Shown: positions 1-6,828, counted from the first letter of the stretch. The stretch is DNA of 8,742 bases from Opitutaceae bacterium (GCA_031266495.1 JAISAX010000365.1:1-8742); one strand, 5' to 3'. A program made the numbers and translations. The notes: a model not told the origin generated them from the sequence alone.

Positions 1-2
1 CG

Positions 3-761
3 CTGGCCCTTCCCGCCGCGATCCAGGCGCAGGCGACCTTCGACGGCAGCACCGCCTATACGCAAAACTTTGATATGCTGCCAGTTTACACCGGAACCTC
101 AACCGCCTCGTTTACTTTCACCAGCAACAGCACGCTCCCCGGCTGGTATTACACGTCCACCGAAGGCCGGTCCAGCGCAGGCCAGTATAATGGCTCCGCC
201 GGCCAAATCTACAACTGGGGAAGCTCCGGTTCCGACGACCGGGCTCTCGGTATTTTCACGGCCATTACAGGCGGTTTTTCCAACACCCCGTATCTCGCGC
301 TCCAACTTCGGAACACCTCGGGAGAGACGATCGATTCCGTGACGCTCACCTTCGATGTCGAGCAGTGGCGGCGAAACACCAACGCGGTCATCTGGAGCTT
401 TGACTATCTCGTGACCCCGGAGAGCAGCAGCAAGTTGACATCCACATCCGGATACACGGCCAACAGCGGAGGCAACGCCACCTCTCTGCACACCGGCAGT
501 GCCACCGGTCTCAACGGGAATACCGACGTAAACCGGACAACGGTCAGCGTCACCCTGACCGGACTCAACTGGGCGAATGGCGACTATCTCTGGCTGCGCT
601 GGAGCAGCAATAATGCGGTATCAACCTCGTCGGCGATTGCGCTCGACAACCTCAAGGTCGAAGTCACGTCGGCGGTCCCCGAGCCTGCCGCCATCGCCCT
701 GCTGGCGGGGTCGTTGGTTCTGCTCGCCGGATTCGCCTTCCGTCGCTGGAGAGCAAACTGA
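3..761 (+). CDS. PEP-CTERM sorting domain protein, 5'-truncated by window edge
   Basis: The frame is open to the window edge, so the true start lies upstream; the first in-frame ATG (base 75) is internal. The visible N-terminus LALPAAIQAQA looks like the end of a signal peptide with AQA as cleavage site, followed by ATFDGSTAYTQNFDML, a typical mature start in secreted proteins of this kind. The body, rich in Ser, Thr, Asn and Gly, includes 'GWYYTS', 'SSGSDDRALGIF' and 'TFDVEQWRRNTN'. I recall this pattern from a beta-sandwich domain of secreted PEP-CTERM and nuclease/lamin-tail proteins. The last 28 residues form a complete PEP-CTERM tag: VPEP, a hydrophobic helix, then FRRWRAN. In this class the tag is recognised by an exosortase for export and surface processing. 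No catalytic motif is seen, so the function is unknown, probably surface or matrix. No partner gene lies downstream on this strand before the hairpin at 794. Confidence 0.88.
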   Translation: MALPAAIQAQATFDGSTAYTQNFDMLPVYTGTSTASFTFTSNSTLPGWYYTSTEGRSSAGQYNGSAGQIYNWGSSGSDDRALGIFTAITGGFSNTPYLALQLRNTSGETIDSVTLTFDVEQWRRNTNAVIWSFDYLVTPESSSKLTSTSGYTANSGGNATSLHTGSATGLNGNTDVNRTTVSVTLTGLNWANGDYLWLRWSSNNAVSTSSAIALDNLKVEVTSAVPEPAAIALLAGSLVLLAGFAFRRWRAN

Positions 762-793
762 CCCGCATATTCCAGAGGAGGGGAGGTCACCAT

Positions 794-821
794 GTAGCTG
801 CGAACTCACGTTCGCAGCTAC
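794..821. repeat. Perfect 11-bp palindromic hairpin after the PEP-CTERM gene
   Basis: GTAGCTGCGAA (794-804) and TTCGCAGCTAC (811-821) are exact reverse complements separated by the 6-base loop CTCACG. The hairpin begins 32 bases after the PEP-CTERM stop codon. No T-run follows (next bases GAAGCGCAC), so it is not a classical intrinsic terminator, though it could block exonucleases or end transcription another way. It looks like a small dispersed palindromic repeat, which I cannot confirm from one copy. Just upstream is a purine-rich GAGGAGGGGAGG followed by ATG TAG (792-797), a start codon immediately followed by a stop. Confidence 0.7.
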
Positions 822-860
822 GAAGCGCACATGACTCTCCATCCCTCGAAATGATGGAAA

Positions 861-1095
861 GTGCCGAAGGTCGCAGTCGCTGCATTTTTGATCAACGACC
901 CACGCAAGCGCGCCGGCCTGTCCGTCGATTACGGATGCATCCTGCCCCGGCTCGGCATCGAGAAAAAATCATTCCACTCCCTGCGCCATGCCTTTGCCAC
1001 CCGGCTGAAGAAGGCGGGCAAGACGGAAGAGGACATCGACCACCTGCCCGGACATCAGGATGTCGCGACTACGAGAGAGGTACGTTCACGAATAA
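861..1095 (+). pseudogene. Tyrosine recombinase (phage integrase) C-terminal remnant, frameshifted
   Basis: From the GTG at 861 the frame encodes about 71 residues matching only the end of a tyrosine recombinase. 'GLSVDYGCILPRLGI' precedes box II 'KSFHSLRHAFATRL', which carries the second catalytic Arg, followed by the 'LPGHQDVATT' His region. The N-terminal DNA-binding domain, the first catalytic Arg and the Lys hairpin are missing; an in-frame TGA lies at 852-854. The open frame then reads REVRSRI and loses the active-site Tyr. Skipping one base near 1074 gives ATT-ERYVHE-stop (1075-1095), the usual tail with the nucleophilic Tyr (TAC 1081-1083). The gene therefore seems to have lost its 5' part and gained one base. 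Whole integrases of this type are about 300-400 residues. It is very unlikely to be active and probably marks an old mobile-element boundary. Read-through of the shifted frame artificially joins it to the GNAT gene downstream. Confidence 0.8.
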
Positions 1096-1142
1096 ATAAT
1101 CTGTTGCACTGCCAAAGCCAGACACTCACCCTCCCTGCTCCC

Positions 1143-1775
1143 ATGCCACATAACAACCTCTTTATCAAGGTGAATGGCACATTGAGGCTCGCACGCGTCA
1201 GCTTTGCTACAGATGCAGAAGCAGAAGAGCTGGTCACCACTTGGGCTCCCGTGATCAGGGGATTGCATGGAGTGACTGTCATGACTGATAGCAAAAAGCT
1301 TGTAGATGCGATCGACACATGCGAGTACGCCGAGGATGCCGCCTCAAAGCGAAGACTGTACCAGTCAAGAGGATACCTCGTCGATTCATGGAGACATCTC
1401 GACCGGCAGCTAGAAGCCGATCGCGAGTGCGAAGTCGCTGGCCTGCTTGTGCTTCGCTGCACACAACCATCTCTGGATATGATTCTCGGCTTTGCATTCT
1501 TCCGTCGTACATGGGCCAACAGCATCACCATCGATTTTCTTGGTTCCCACCCCCAGTATAAATTCGCCGGCCCGCCACCGCCCGCGTTCCATGTCAACGG
1601 TGTTGGTACGGCACTGCTCGTCTGCCTCTGCCGTGCGGCCGCGCGTATCGACGCCCCGTGCATCTGGCTGGAAGCCACCGCATCGTCCTGTCAGTTTTAC
1701 AAACGCATCTTCGGCCTTGCGGAAGGCATGGACCTGTTTACCCTGAGTCAGGGTACATATCGCAAGTTACTATAA
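1143..1775 (+). CDS. GNAT-family N-acetyltransferase
   Basis: The 210-residue protein has GNAT features in its C-terminal half. 'SITIDFLGSHP' (about 127-137) fits strand beta4, and 'HVNGVGTALLVCLCRAAAR' (150-168) fits the acetyl-CoA pyrophosphate loop and helix of motif A (Q/RxxGxG/A, here NGVGTA). 'CIWLEATASSCQFYKRIFGL' (173-192) fits motif B with its FY..FG signature. GNAT enzymes move an acetyl group from acetyl-CoA to an amine; the substrate here is unknown. The first 90 residues match nothing I recognise. The frame is open up to 861 only because it reads into the frameshifted integrase remnant, so I place the start at the ATG at 1143, where the integrase-like sequence has ended; no clear ribosome binding site supports it. 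The gene is visibly more AT-rich than its neighbours, suggesting transfer. The next ORF starts 17 bases after its stop, so the two may be co-transcribed. Confidence 0.72.
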   Translation: MPHNNLFIKVNGTLRLARVSFATDAEAEELVTTWAPVIRGLHGVTVMTDSKKLVDAIDTCEYAEDAASKRRLYQSRGYLVDSWRHLDRQLEADRECEVAGLLVLRCTQPSLDMILGFAFFRRTWANSITIDFLGSHPQYKFAGPPPPAFHVNGVGTALLVCLCRAAARIDAPCIWLEATASSCQFYKRIFGLAEGMDLFTLSQGTYRKLL

Positions 1776-1778
1776 AAC

Positions 1779-1784
1779 AAGGAG
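1779..1784 (+). promoter_or_regulatory. Strong Shine-Dalgarno of the 66-residue ORF
   Basis: AAGGAG lies 8 bases before the ATG at 1793, close to the ideal sequence and spacing. It is the clearest ribosome binding site in the window; most other genes here have weak or no visible sites. It decides the start of the small ORF and is the main argument that the ORF is, or was, translated. Confidence 0.7.
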
Positions 1785-1792
1785 TTATTACA

Positions 1793-1993
1793 ATGCCATC
1801 AATAAAATTCTGGGACAGGGCCGCTGAACTTGAGGAAAAGTACGGCTGCACCGTTCGTGGCGGAGCACTCCGTCCGCCGCCACCCCGCTCGCAACCCCAT
1901 GTTCGCCCACAGGCAAAGGCCGCTCCCCTCGTCGACTCCCGTATGTCCGGGAAGAAGGCTCACCGCATCAGGTACCAGCACGCCTCCACGTAG
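1793..1993 (+). CDS. Small hypothetical protein (66 aa), possibly truncated
   Basis: The ORF starts at an ATG with an excellent Shine-Dalgarno, 17 bases after the GNAT stop, so the two look like one transcript. The N-terminus MPSIKFWDRAAELEEKYGC resembles a normal soluble helical protein and has the relaxed base composition of the GNAT gene. From about codon 20 (base 1850) the sequence becomes GC-rich, and the product becomes Pro/Arg/His-rich low-complexity text (TVRGGALRPPPPRSQPHVRP) with no recognisable fold. The simplest reading is a real gene start whose remainder was replaced by unrelated DNA, leaving a truncated product. An intact small protein is also possible. I do not recognise the family and infer no function beyond possible partnership with the GNAT enzyme. 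Confidence 0.45.
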   Translation: MPSIKFWDRAAELEEKYGCTVRGGALRPPPPRSQPHVRPQAKAAPLVDSRMSGKKAHRIRYQHAST

Positions 1994-2107
1994 GAACCAG
2001 TTCCGCTTCCCCTGCCCCGGCAGGCCACCTTCAACGAAGGGAGAGGGCGTGCCCTTATCAAGCGGTGATTCCGGACGGCTCTTCCCGCTTCGACAGGCCG
2101 GATTCTT
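1850..2107. other. GC-rich segment with repeat-like character, convergent spacer
   Basis: This stretch runs from the composition change inside the small ORF to the C13 run after the lyase gene. It holds short self-complementary pieces: GGAG-CA-CTCC near 1862, CCTTC-AAC-GAAGG at 2028-2040 and AGGG-CGTG-CCCT at 2044-2055. None is a convincing terminator on its own, although one is expected between these convergent genes. A 108-codon minus-strand frame (2125 to 1799) crosses it, starting at an ATG that overlaps the lyase stop, but its product is low-complexity and matches nothing I know. I suspect a dispersed non-coding repeat, without proof from one copy. Confidence 0.3.
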
Positions 2108-2120
2108 CCCCCCCCCCCCC
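2108..2120. repeat. C13 homopolymer (G13 on the lyase strand)
   Basis: Thirteen consecutive C, preceded by TT and followed by TT. On the minus strand this is a G13 run that starts one base after the lyase TGA stop, so it is not inside that coding frame. Runs of this length slip during replication and are also common sites of sequencing or assembly error. Confidence 0.9.
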
Positions 2121-2121
2121 T

Positions 2122-4047
2122 TCATTCGCCCGACCCGGACACAGGCTCAAACCGCACTGCCAGCCGCACGTCAGGCGATTCGGGGACAAACGTAACCGTG
2201 AGCACCGACACACCCGGATTCTGTTTTTCCTCTTTTGTCGGCGCTCGGGCGGGTTTTGTCGAAAACTTCGCCCCGGCCGGAACCGGAACTGTCAACTCCA
2301 CGCGCAGCTTGCGTCCCGAGTGGACGAGCGTCGCCACCCGTCCGTCGGGAGAAATGGAAACCCTCGCAGGCGTCAGCATCCGCCACGCGAGCGATTCGCC
2401 CTTTCGCAACCCCTCCACCTCGTCCTCAATAAAGACCGCCTTGCGGCCCGGCATGGAAACCCGGCGCACCATTTTGTCGGACATACCCGGATACGCGGAG
2501 GTCAAATCCACCGTCGCGACACCGCCTTCCGGCGACGTTTCGAACCGGGTGACCGGCGCCACTGCCGTCGGCGACTGCAAGGCATCGCCCGGCGTCAGCG
2601 TGTTGTGGCTGTGGTTGTTGAGCCGGTAATAGTTCCAGCGCCGTCCGCCCTCCTTCATTTCCCAATAGCCCGGCAGACTGTAATTTTCCGAACCGAGATC
2701 GATGGCCCAGCGCACGCCGCCGGCGTCGAGCACAAAGGAGCCGAGGTCGAGATGTCCGTGACTCACGCCGTTGGCGCCGCCTTTCAGGGCAACCCACAAC
2801 GCATCCGGATCGTTTGCATGGCTGCGCATCACCACGAAATCGGCTTCGCCCCGGAAATGCGCGTCGAGCGGCACGGATAAGGCCGGTTCCCTTTTTCCGC
2901 CGGACCCGGGCGCTGTCTGCTCCGGGAAAAAAATCGCGCATAAAACCAGTCCGCGTCCGCCGATGCCGGGCGGCAGCGAACGCGCATAGCCGGACGGGGC
3001 TGCGCGCAATTTTGCCTGCAACCGACGCCGTATCTCCGGCAAGGCATCCGGCACTCCGAAACGCCGGGCGAGCCAGACGAGCGCCGGCAGCGCCGCCTCG
3101 TGGTCGCGCGCGGGGCCGCCGTCACCAAAATTGAAGGACACACCGCTCGGTCCGAAAAGTTGCAAGCCGTAAGCCAGCGTCCGGTCGAAACCGGGATATT
3201 GCGACAACCCTTCGTCGCCCTGCGGCGTGTTTTCCAGCATCGCAAGCGCATGAACCAGGAACGTCGTGCCGTAACTCCAGTACGTCGGACCCTCCGGCCA
3301 TGCGCCGTCCGGCGCGTATCCGGCCATCGCGGACGGAATCGAATCGCGGGCGCCCGTCAGCACCGTTTCCGCGAGCACAGGCTCCTCGTCGCGCAAAGCC
3401 AGCGCCGCCGCGACAAAACCGCCGTTGCAGACAAAGTTCCAGTTGTTCGTCGTCTTGGCCGAGGAACCGAAAGCGGACCAGTTCAGCCTGCCGCGCCCCG
3501 ACCGGTCGTAAGCCGCCGGAGCCATGCGCAGGAGGTTTCTGACGAGCGCAGTCCGGATGATGGCGCCCTCTTCCCCGGACAAATCCTCCCGCAGCCACGA
3601 ATACCCCAATGCCACGCCGAATCCCATCTCGGTCACATCCAGAAAATGTCGCGGGTTCCAGTCGGGGAATCCGCACACGTTGAGCAGGTCGCGCCGCGCG
3701 GCATCGCGATGGCGGCTGTCACCGTCGAGTCGATACGTGAAGGCGCTGGTGATAATGCGGCTTGCGGCGGCGCGCGCCTGGTTGAGCATGTTGCGGTCAC
3801 CCGGTTCCCGATACGTGTTGGGCGGCAACGTCAGGTTTTCCCGGGCGGCGGCACGGATTTTCGAAAGCAACTCCGCCATCAGCGGATCGGTTTTTTCCCG
3901 CTCGCGGATCAGGGCGAGGCGCGCGTCGGAGAGAAGCAGGCGTTCAGGCACGGATGATGCGCCTGCCGCGCAGAGGGCAAGAAAGGCAAAGGACAGGGAC
4001 GCCATGCGGAATGGGTTCATGCGAATGAAAATTTTGCGAAAAATCAT
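2122..4047 (-). CDS. Secreted heparinase II/III-family polysaccharide lyase
   Basis: The 641-residue protein has the two-part architecture of heparinase II/III-like lyases, which cleave uronic-acid polysaccharides by beta-elimination. A signal peptide (about 1-32, hydrophobic core MASLSFAFLALCAAGA) leads into an alpha/alpha-toroid domain with 'NNWNFVCNGGF' (201-211) and 'EGPTYWSYGT' (252-261, candidate catalytic Tyr256/Tyr259). The C-terminal beta domain has 'GVSHGHLDLGSF' (427-438), 'WAIDLGSENYSLPGYW' (447-462) and 'NNHSHNTL' (477-484). By motif spacing, His430 fits the catalytic His, and His432, Asp450 and His479/481 fit the metal site of Pedobacter heparinase II. The substrate (heparinoid, alginate, ulvan or other) is not readable. 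Its ATG overlaps the stop of the upstream PEP-CTERM gene as ATGA (4044-4047), implying translational coupling; a second start at 4020 (MNPFRM) would also leave a good signal peptide. It belongs to the LacI-linked locus and is probably induced by its sugar product. Confidence 0.88.
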   Translation of the reverse strand: MIFRKIFIRMNPFRMASLSFAFLALCAAGASSVPERLLLSDARLALIREREKTDPLMAELLSKIRAAARENLTLPPNTYREPGDRNMLNQARAAASRIITSAFTYRLDGDSRHRDAARRDLLNVCGFPDWNPRHFLDVTEMGFGVALGYSWLREDLSGEEGAIIRTALVRNLLRMAPAAYDRSGRGRLNWSAFGSSAKTTNNWNFVCNGGFVAAALALRDEEPVLAETVLTGARDSIPSAMAGYAPDGAWPEGPTYWSYGTTFLVHALAMLENTPQGDEGLSQYPGFDRTLAYGLQLFGPSGVSFNFGDGGPARDHEAALPALVWLARRFGVPDALPEIRRRLQAKLRAAPSGYARSLPPGIGGRGLVLCAIFFPEQTAPGSGGKREPALSVPLDAHFRGEADFVVMRSHANDPDALWVALKGGANGVSHGHLDLGSFVLDAGGVRWAIDLGSENYSLPGYWEMKEGGRRWNYYRLNNHSHNTLTPGDALQSPTAVAPVTRFETSPEGGVATVDLTSAYPGMSDKMVRRVSMPGRKAVFIEDEVEGLRKGESLAWRMLTPARVSISPDGRVATLVHSGRKLRVELTVPVPAGAKFSTKPARAPTKEEKQNPGVSVLTVTFVPESPDVRLAVRFEPVSGSGE

Positions 4048-5546
4048 CGTATCCTGTTTTTCATGGCAAGCAGGCCCAAAGCCGCGCCGCCGAGGAGCAG
4101 CGCCGCCGCGCCCGGTTCGGGGATCGCCGACCCCGCGGCGGTCACAAGGAATTGCAACGTCCTGCCGTCGGCCGAGTAACCGAACGTGCCTGCCCAGCCC
4201 GCGGCGATGCTTTCCTGCGAGAGCGCGTATTCGGTGAGCACGATGCTCGCGGAGGCATCGGCGCCGAAGCGGATCAGGTCGTAGCGTTCACCGGCCTGCG
4301 CATCGCCCGCGTTGGTAAAGCTGAAAAGGATGCTGTCGGCCGCGCCGCCCGACTGGCCGCGCATGGAGGCGTCGACGAGCGTGATCAGCGAGCCGGTTTC
4401 TCTCGAGCCGAGCGCGAAACGGATGGTCGCCTCACCCTCGAAAACCAGACCGCGCCCGGTCGTCGTGCCGGCGCCGTCGAGCGTCATGCGGCCGGCGTCG
4501 AGGATACCTCCCTCCTTGATGGTGACGGTTTTCGCGCCTCCGAGGTTGAAGGTGCCATCGAGCCCGAGCGTGGCGCCCGACTTCACGACAAAATCGCCCT
4601 GGTTGACCGCGCCCCCGCTGACGTTGCTGCTGCCGAACGTGCCGATGAGGCGGAGCGTGCCCTGCCCGACGGTGGTCGTGCCGGCGTAGCCGCTGGCGTC
4701 ACTGGCCCGGAGGGTGAGAGAACCGGCGCCGGCCTTGGTGAGCGCCAGGGTGTTGTTCGTCTGGGTGGTGGTGAGACCGCCGATGTCGCCGGTGAAAACC
4801 GTGTCGGCCGCCTGCTCGACACGCAGGGTACGGGTGCCGCTGTTGCTGCTGAAAACATTGCCGAGGACGACGCGTCCGCTGCCGGAAAGCGAACCGACAG
4901 TGGCGACGTTGTCCGCGAGGCCACCGTTGAGGAACAGCGCGCCGCCGGTCAGGACGACGCGGGTGTTCGTGTCGGTCCCGGTGTAGGCTGCTCCGGCGGC
5001 CGCGTCTTTCGAGTCCGCGCCGAGGTAGAGGCCGGAATTGGCGTTGGAGAAACTGTTGACGGTGATCGTGCCGTTGTAACCGACGGACCCGGCGACGTGC
5101 GATGCCAGAAACACGCGAAGCGAGGCGGTGCTGTCCGTGTTTTCCGAAAGGGTCAGGTTGCCGCCGCCGCTGGAGCCGTTCGCGCCGGTGATGCGCAAGC
5201 CGGTATTGCCGCCGCTGCCCGAGCCGGTGTGGGTAAGGGTTGCTCCATTACGGATCACCAGACCGGAGGCGCTCACATAGCTGCCGCCCATGGCGATGGC
5301 GGCGGAGGGCGTGACAATCACGGCATCGTTGCCGCTTCCCCAGGTGGCGTACGTCGTGCCATCCTCGGAGGCGGCCCAGTTGGCGTTGCTCGAGCTGGCC
5401 CAGACGAGGCCGGTTGTGGTCCGGTTCCAGTATTGGGTGTCGGCGCGAAGGGATGGCGCCGGGGCTGCAAGTGCAAGCGCGAGCGCGGCGGTTACGGCGA
5501 AGCAGGCGACAGGAACGCCGCGGGTGACGGGCAGGATTGTTTTCAT
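4044..5546 (-). CDS. Autotransporter-type beta-strand-repeat protein with PEP-CTERM tag
   Basis: The 500-residue product starts at the ATG at 5546, which gives a clean signal peptide (MKTILPVTRG, then an Ala/Leu core, cleavage near LRA|D at 36). An in-frame ATG at 5612 would add 22 Arg-rich residues and spoil it. The mature protein is Gly/Ser/Thr/Ala-rich beta-helix-like sequence. Residues 266-300 (NTLALTKAGAGSLTL... GYAGTTTVGQGTLRL) match the autotransporter-associated beta-strand repeat, and weaker repeats occur at 85-130, 195-245 and 310-350. It ends in a PEP-CTERM tag: IPEP (475-478), a hydrophobic helix, then KNRIR. Such proteins are exported and anchored or shed through an exosortase; the likely role is structural or carbohydrate-binding at the surface. 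It lies between the LacI-type gene (88-base gap holding an operator) and the lyase (ATGA overlap), so it probably works with the lyase. No enzymatic motif is seen. Confidence 0.87.
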   Translation of the reverse strand: MKTILPVTRGVPVACFAVTAALALALAAPAPSLRADTQYWNRTTTGLVWASSSNANWAASEDGTTYATWGSGNDAVIVTPSAAIAMGGSYVSASGLVIRNGATLTHTGSGSGGNTGLRITGANGSSGGGNLTLSENTDSTASLRVFLASHVAGSVGYNGTITVNSFSNANSGLYLGADSKDAAAGAAYTGTDTNTRVVLTGGALFLNGGLADNVATVGSLSGSGRVVLGNVFSSNSGTRTLRVEQAADTVFTGDIGGLTTTQTNNTLALTKAGAGSLTLRASDASGYAGTTTVGQGTLRLIGTFGSSNVSGGAVNQGDFVVKSGATLGLDGTFNLGGAKTVTIKEGGILDAGRMTLDGAGTTTGRGLVFEGEATIRFALGSRETGSLITLVDASMRGQSGGAADSILFSFTNAGDAQAGERYDLIRFGADASASIVLTEYALSQESIAAGWAGTFGYSADGRTLQFLVTAAGSAIPEPGAAALLLGGAALGLLAMKNRIR

Positions 5547-5618
5547 GATTCGGGTCGGTTTTTGTTGATTGCCCCGACATCGTGCCACCCGAACACGGGC
5601 GACGGAAAGCATCTCCGG

Positions 5619-5635
5619 TCTAACACTGGTTAAAT
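5619..5635 (+). promoter_or_regulatory. Putative LacI-family operator, copy downstream of the regulator gene
   Basis: TCTAACACTGGTTAAAT is an imperfect palindrome: TCTAAC, spacer ACTG, GTTAAA; five of six arm positions match. Its exact reverse complement occurs at 6812-6828. It overlaps the first stop-codon base of the lacI-type gene and lies 72 bases before the ATG of the PEP-CTERM gene at 5546, so it is well placed to control the PEP-CTERM/lyase pair. CCGGT (5615-5619) and ACCGG (5637-5641) bracket it as a short extra inverted repeat. That the neighbouring regulator binds here is inferred from copy number, size and position. Confidence 0.72.
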
Positions 5636-6813
5636 CACCGGTCTCCCGTCAGCCGTTTGCCTGTTGCGGAGGGAGATCGCGCAGGTACCGGACGCAGCCG
5701 GGCCGGCATCGCCTCGCGCGGGATCACCGTCTCTCCCTCCTGCCAGAATCCGTCGATGAGGATCGTACGCGGCACCGCCGGCACGCCCCGCTCGTTGTGA
5801 TAAAGTATCGAGGCCAGCGTATCCACAGCGGTACGACCGATTTCGTATTCGTTCTGGTTGACGCCGGCGGAGCGGTTGTAAACCTCGCTCGGATCGTTAC
5901 CCACGGACAGGCGCGCCAGGGCAATATCCTGCGGCACGCGAATACCGTTTCCGCCAAGGAGCGCCGGCAGTTCGGCGTAATGCGAGATGAGCGCATCGGG
6001 CCGGTGACGGCGAAACCAGGGACGCAGGCCGTCGAAGTCCTCGCGTCGCAACCCCTTGGACGGATGGACTTGCGGCGGGATTCGCTCCGCTTCGGGAAGC
6101 GTCATCTGTTCGCTCAGGAAACCGGTGAGAAAGCTGCGCCGGGAACGTTCGTCGAGATCGTGCGAGATCAGGAAGCCGATCCGGCGAAAGCCGCGCGCGC
6201 GCAACGCACGCAGCGCCAGCATGCTCGAAAACGCCTGGTAATTGGTGACAGTATGAAGCCGGGGCGACGTGAGGCTGAAGCCGAAGGTGACGGCGGAAAA
6301 CGGCGCGAAATCGAAGAGCACCTCGCCCGGTTCGGGCAGCGGCGCAAGAAGCAGGCCCTGGATGTTGCGCGCCTGCAACACGCGCGCCAGTTGCCTCAGG
6401 CTTTCGCGGGATCGCGTGGACGGGAACACGTCGAGCTTGTAGCCGAGTTCGGCGGCGCGCGCCTCGGCGCCGGCGCGGTAGCCGAACGGTTCGCGCCGGG
6501 AGCGTTCGCCGCCGAAAAAGTTGAGCCAGGCCAGCGTCGCGTGGTAGCGGGGAGCGGTTTTGTCGCGCCGGTACTCGGCCAGAGCCCGCAGCATTGGATC
6601 GGGCTGATAGCCGAGCCGCTCCGCCAGTTCACGGATGTGCGCTTTCGTGGCGGCGGCCACCGCAGGATGATCGCGCAAGGCGAGTGACACGGTGGCGTGC
6701 GAGAGCCCCGCCTGTCGCGCCAGATCGCGAAGGGAAATCCGCCGGACGCCGGAGGTCGCAGTGCTGGAGGAATCGGTGGCGGGGATGGAGATGTTCGTAT
6801 CGGCGGTATCCAT
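5635..6813 (-). CDS. LacI/PurR-family transcriptional regulator
   Basis: The 392-residue protein has an unstructured 24-residue leader, then the LacI helix-turn-helix '[26 protein letters not shown]' (25-50) and the hinge region '[19 protein letters not shown]' (64-82). A periplasmic-binding-protein-like effector domain follows (about 88-370), with 'IQGLLLAPL', '[11 protein letters not shown]' and the late '[13 protein letters not shown]' segment usual in this family. Such proteins normally repress sugar-use genes until a sugar binds. The start at 6813 is supported by the operator ending on its ATG; there is no Shine-Dalgarno. The gene is bracketed by two exact 17-bp operators (6812-6828 and 5619-5635), implying autoregulation and control of the PEP-CTERM/lyase pair downstream and perhaps of the divergent prepilin-like gene. 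The length is slightly above the usual 330-350 because of the leader and a Pro/Arg-rich tail. The effector is unknown, plausibly an oligosaccharide released by the lyase. Confidence 0.92.
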   Translation of the reverse strand: MDTADTNISIPATDSSSTATSGVRRISLRDLARQAGLSHATVSLALRDHPAVAAATKAHIRELAERLGYQPDPMLRALAEYRRDKTAPRYHATLAWLNFFGGERSRREPFGYRAGAEARAAELGYKLDVFPSTRSRESLRQLARVLQARNIQGLLLAPLPEPGEVLFDFAPFSAVTFGFSLTSPRLHTVTNYQAFSSMLALRALRARGFRRIGFLISHDLDERSRRSFLTGFLSEQMTLPEAERIPPQVHPSKGLRREDFDGLRPWFRRHRPDALISHYAELPALLGGNGIRVPQDIALARLSVGNDPSEVYNRSAGVNQNEYEIGRTAVDTLASILYHNERGVPAVPRTILIDGFWQEGETVIPREAMPARLRPVPARSPSATGKRLTGDR

Positions 6814-6828
6814 TTAACCAGTGTTAGA
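6812..6828 (-). promoter_or_regulatory. Putative LacI-family operator over the regulator start, divergent spacer
   Basis: On the minus strand this reads TCTAACACTGGTTAAAT, identical to the copy at 5619-5635; its last two bases are the AT of the regulator's ATG. A repressor bound here would cover the start of its own gene and sit 45 bases before the ATG of the divergent prepilin-like gene (6874). The rest of the 60-base spacer holds a small hairpin GCCCG-CTTC-CGGGC (6833-6846). No convincing -10/-35 pair is visible in either direction. Confidence 0.72.

Noticed and set aside
794..821. Classical Rho-independent terminator
   Set aside because: The stem is perfect but is followed by GAAGCGCAC, without the T-run needed; kept as a hairpin repeat instead.
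1075..2121. Integron gene-cassette array (integrase next to small genes)
   Set aside because: I found no attC-like pair of GTTRRRY/RYYYAAC core sites around the GNAT or small ORF, and in integrons the integrase normally faces away from the cassettes.
1799..2125. 108-codon minus-strand frame starting on the lyase stop (ATGA)
   Set aside because: The overlap is suggestive of coupling, but the frame begins by reading through a G13 run, has low-complexity content, no known fold, and overlaps the small plus-strand ORF that has the better ribosome binding site.
3100..3957. 285-codon plus-strand open frame
   Set aside because: Antisense to the lyase; Arg/His/Gln-rich with no recognisable domain.
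5546..5612. Upstream ATG (5612) as start of the beta-repeat PEP-CTERM protein
   Set aside because: It would add 22 Arg-rich residues before a signal peptide that is well formed from the ATG at 5546.
4152..5633. 493-codon plus-strand open frame
   Set aside because: It is antisense to the signal-peptide, beta-repeat and PEP-CTERM protein and has charged low-complexity composition with no motif, the usual product of reading the complement of a GC-rich gene.
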